From contig DGQT01000088.1 of assembly GCA_002390845.1 (NCBI GenBank), positions 22,522-86,521 on the forward strand: a stretch of DNA of 64,000 nt, given 5' to 3'. Positions 63,435-64,000 of this stretch are shown in pieces (positions within the stretch are counted from its first letter, which is position 1; each line of letters opens with the position of its first letter). A program made the position numbers and the translations under genes. This DNA comes from Chitinophagaceae bacterium UBA4407 (GTDB lineage: Bacteria; Bacteroidota; Bacteroidia; Chitinophagales; Chitinophagaceae). Below the pieces are notes generated by a model, which was not told the DNA's origin, made no database searches, and worked only from the letters and a program-made list of their open reading frames with translations.

Positions 63435-63917
63435 TTATTGTACAATCTTATTCGCACAGCTACTACTTGCAAATGCATGTGGTTTTGCTTTGAACACAAA
63501 CCCCATCCCCATTATATAACCCATTGCTTCTTTCAGCGCCGCATTGCTTTTGAAGTTTGGACTGGTGTTGATATCCGCATGCACTTCCATGTCAACATTA
63601 AATGCAATGAACAAATCACACAACCTGAAAGCAATGTCAATACTCCTGGCAACTTCTTCCAGCATCCTTTCTTTGATTGCCATTTTTCTTTCAGTGATTT
63701 CATTATTGATATACATAAAACCACCTTTCCCTTTTCGGATGAAAACGATCACCGTTGCGAATTCTATTTCAGTTCCTTTTCGCTGGCTATCGGTACCAAT
63801 ACATACTTTAAGATCGTAACCCAAATACTTTTCTTTCATCAACATCTGTCTTACTTCTTCTTCAATTGGTTGTTTGATCTTTGTTCCGTCAAGCCTTCTC
63901 CATTGTTGCTGTTCCAT
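63435..63917 (-). CDS. DUF458 / YkuK-type ribonuclease H-like protein
   Basis: 160 residues from the ATG at 63917 (63923 would add two). GYDLKVCIGTDSQRKGTEIEFATVIVFIRKGKGGFMYIN holds the first RNase H-fold strand with a catalytic-type Asp (GTDSQ). ITERKMAIKERMLEEVARSIDIA and VDMEVHADINTSPNFKSNAALKEAMGYIMGMGFVFKAKPHAFASSSCANK complete the DUF458 pattern (PF04308). Nuclease activity is not established for the family. Upstream extension is excluded because it would read through a repeat arm. Confidence 0.88.
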   Translation of the reverse strand: MEQQQWRRLDGTKIKQPIEEEVRQMLMKEKYLGYDLKVCIGTDSQRKGTEIEFATVIVFIRKGKGGFMYINNEITERKMAIKERMLEEVARSIDIAFRLCDLFIAFNVDMEVHADINTSPNFKSNAALKEAMGYIMGMGFVFKAKPHAFASSSCANKIVQ

Positions 63918-63930
63918 TTTCATTTCAATT

Positions 63931-64000
63931 TTTATTTTTGACACCAGCCCCGAAAGCTTTCGGGATTTTACATAGCATCTTTGTTGCGTCGCAATCACTT
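63931..64000. repeat. L arm with palindromic insert at the window edge
   Basis: TTTATTTTTGACACCAG, palindrome CCCGAAAGCTTTCGGG, TTTTACATAGCATC and core TTGCGTCGCAATCACTT from 63984. The partner would lie beyond the window. Confidence 0.75.

Noticed and set aside
1737..64000. CRISPR array formed by the repeated core
   Set aside because: Copies are scattered over 62 kb in both orientations without regular spacers, and no cas genes are present.

Overview
The window looks like a chromosome piece from a member of Bacteroidota, most likely family Chitinophagaceae. Reasons: the ribosomal block reads rplM-rpsI-rpsB-tsf, two secreted proteins end in type IX secretion C-terminal sorting domains, a CcoN-CcoO fusion heads a cbb3 oxidase cluster, there is a bacterial GGGP synthase, and Shine-Dalgarno sequences are mostly weak.

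Layout. 0-3.7 kb (minus): a methyltransferase cut by the window edge, then tsf, rpsB, rpsI and rplM. 3.9-12.3 kb: a TrpF-like isomerase, an M28 peptidase, GGGP synthase, a conserved unknown protein and a UvrD/PcrA helicase. 12.4-22.5 kb (minus): a cbb3 oxidase cluster ccoI, ccoS, ccoNO, ccoQ, ccoP, ccoG, ccoH and a SafE/TauE-like protein. 22.9-37.4 kb: secreted carbohydrate-related enzymes (esterase, ThuA/sugar-dehydrogenase multidomain protein, SDR, GH2) with a NrtR-like regulator beside them. Among them sits a 1382-residue NACHT NTPase with a nuclease-like N-terminus, a probable phage-defence gene. 38.6-50.1 kb: an MBL-fold hydrolase, T9SS cargo, lipoproteins, MsrA, an M20 amidohydrolase and a LysR/isocitrate dehydrogenase pair. 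50.3-55 kb: an accessory stretch with an HTH protein, an NHL-repeat T9SS protein, a DUF6934-like gene and a truncated kptA. 55-64 kb: an RNA-repair-like neighbourhood of RtcB ligase, slipin, a structured RNA, a PcfJ-like protein and a YkuK-type RNase H fold protein, interrupted by a toxin-antitoxin pair, unknown genes and an ABC ATPase.

Two things stand out. First, the window holds 38 copies of a ~55-nt arm built around the core TTGCGTCGCACTCTTGTACG or its variant TTGTGTCACTCACTTGTACG. Reading along the + strand, left arms (L) and inverted right arms (R) alternate as 16 L-R pairs plus six solo arms. Nine pairs enclose only about 70-200 nt. Seven enclose genes, among them the NACHT gene, a bacterial PH-domain gene inside the cbb3 cluster, and a toxin-antitoxin/ABC block that separates rtcB from slipin. 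They look like repeat-bounded cassettes, or a MITE/BIME-like family that has accumulated cargo; no transposase is present.

Second, between the PcfJ-like gene and slipin, the minus strand carries two tandem tRNA-like modules in permuted order: T-arm, acceptor 3' strand, 2-3 nt loop, acceptor 5' strand, D-arm. These are closed tRNA mimics, comparable in principle to YrlA-type Y RNAs, and they lie in an RtcB neighbourhood.
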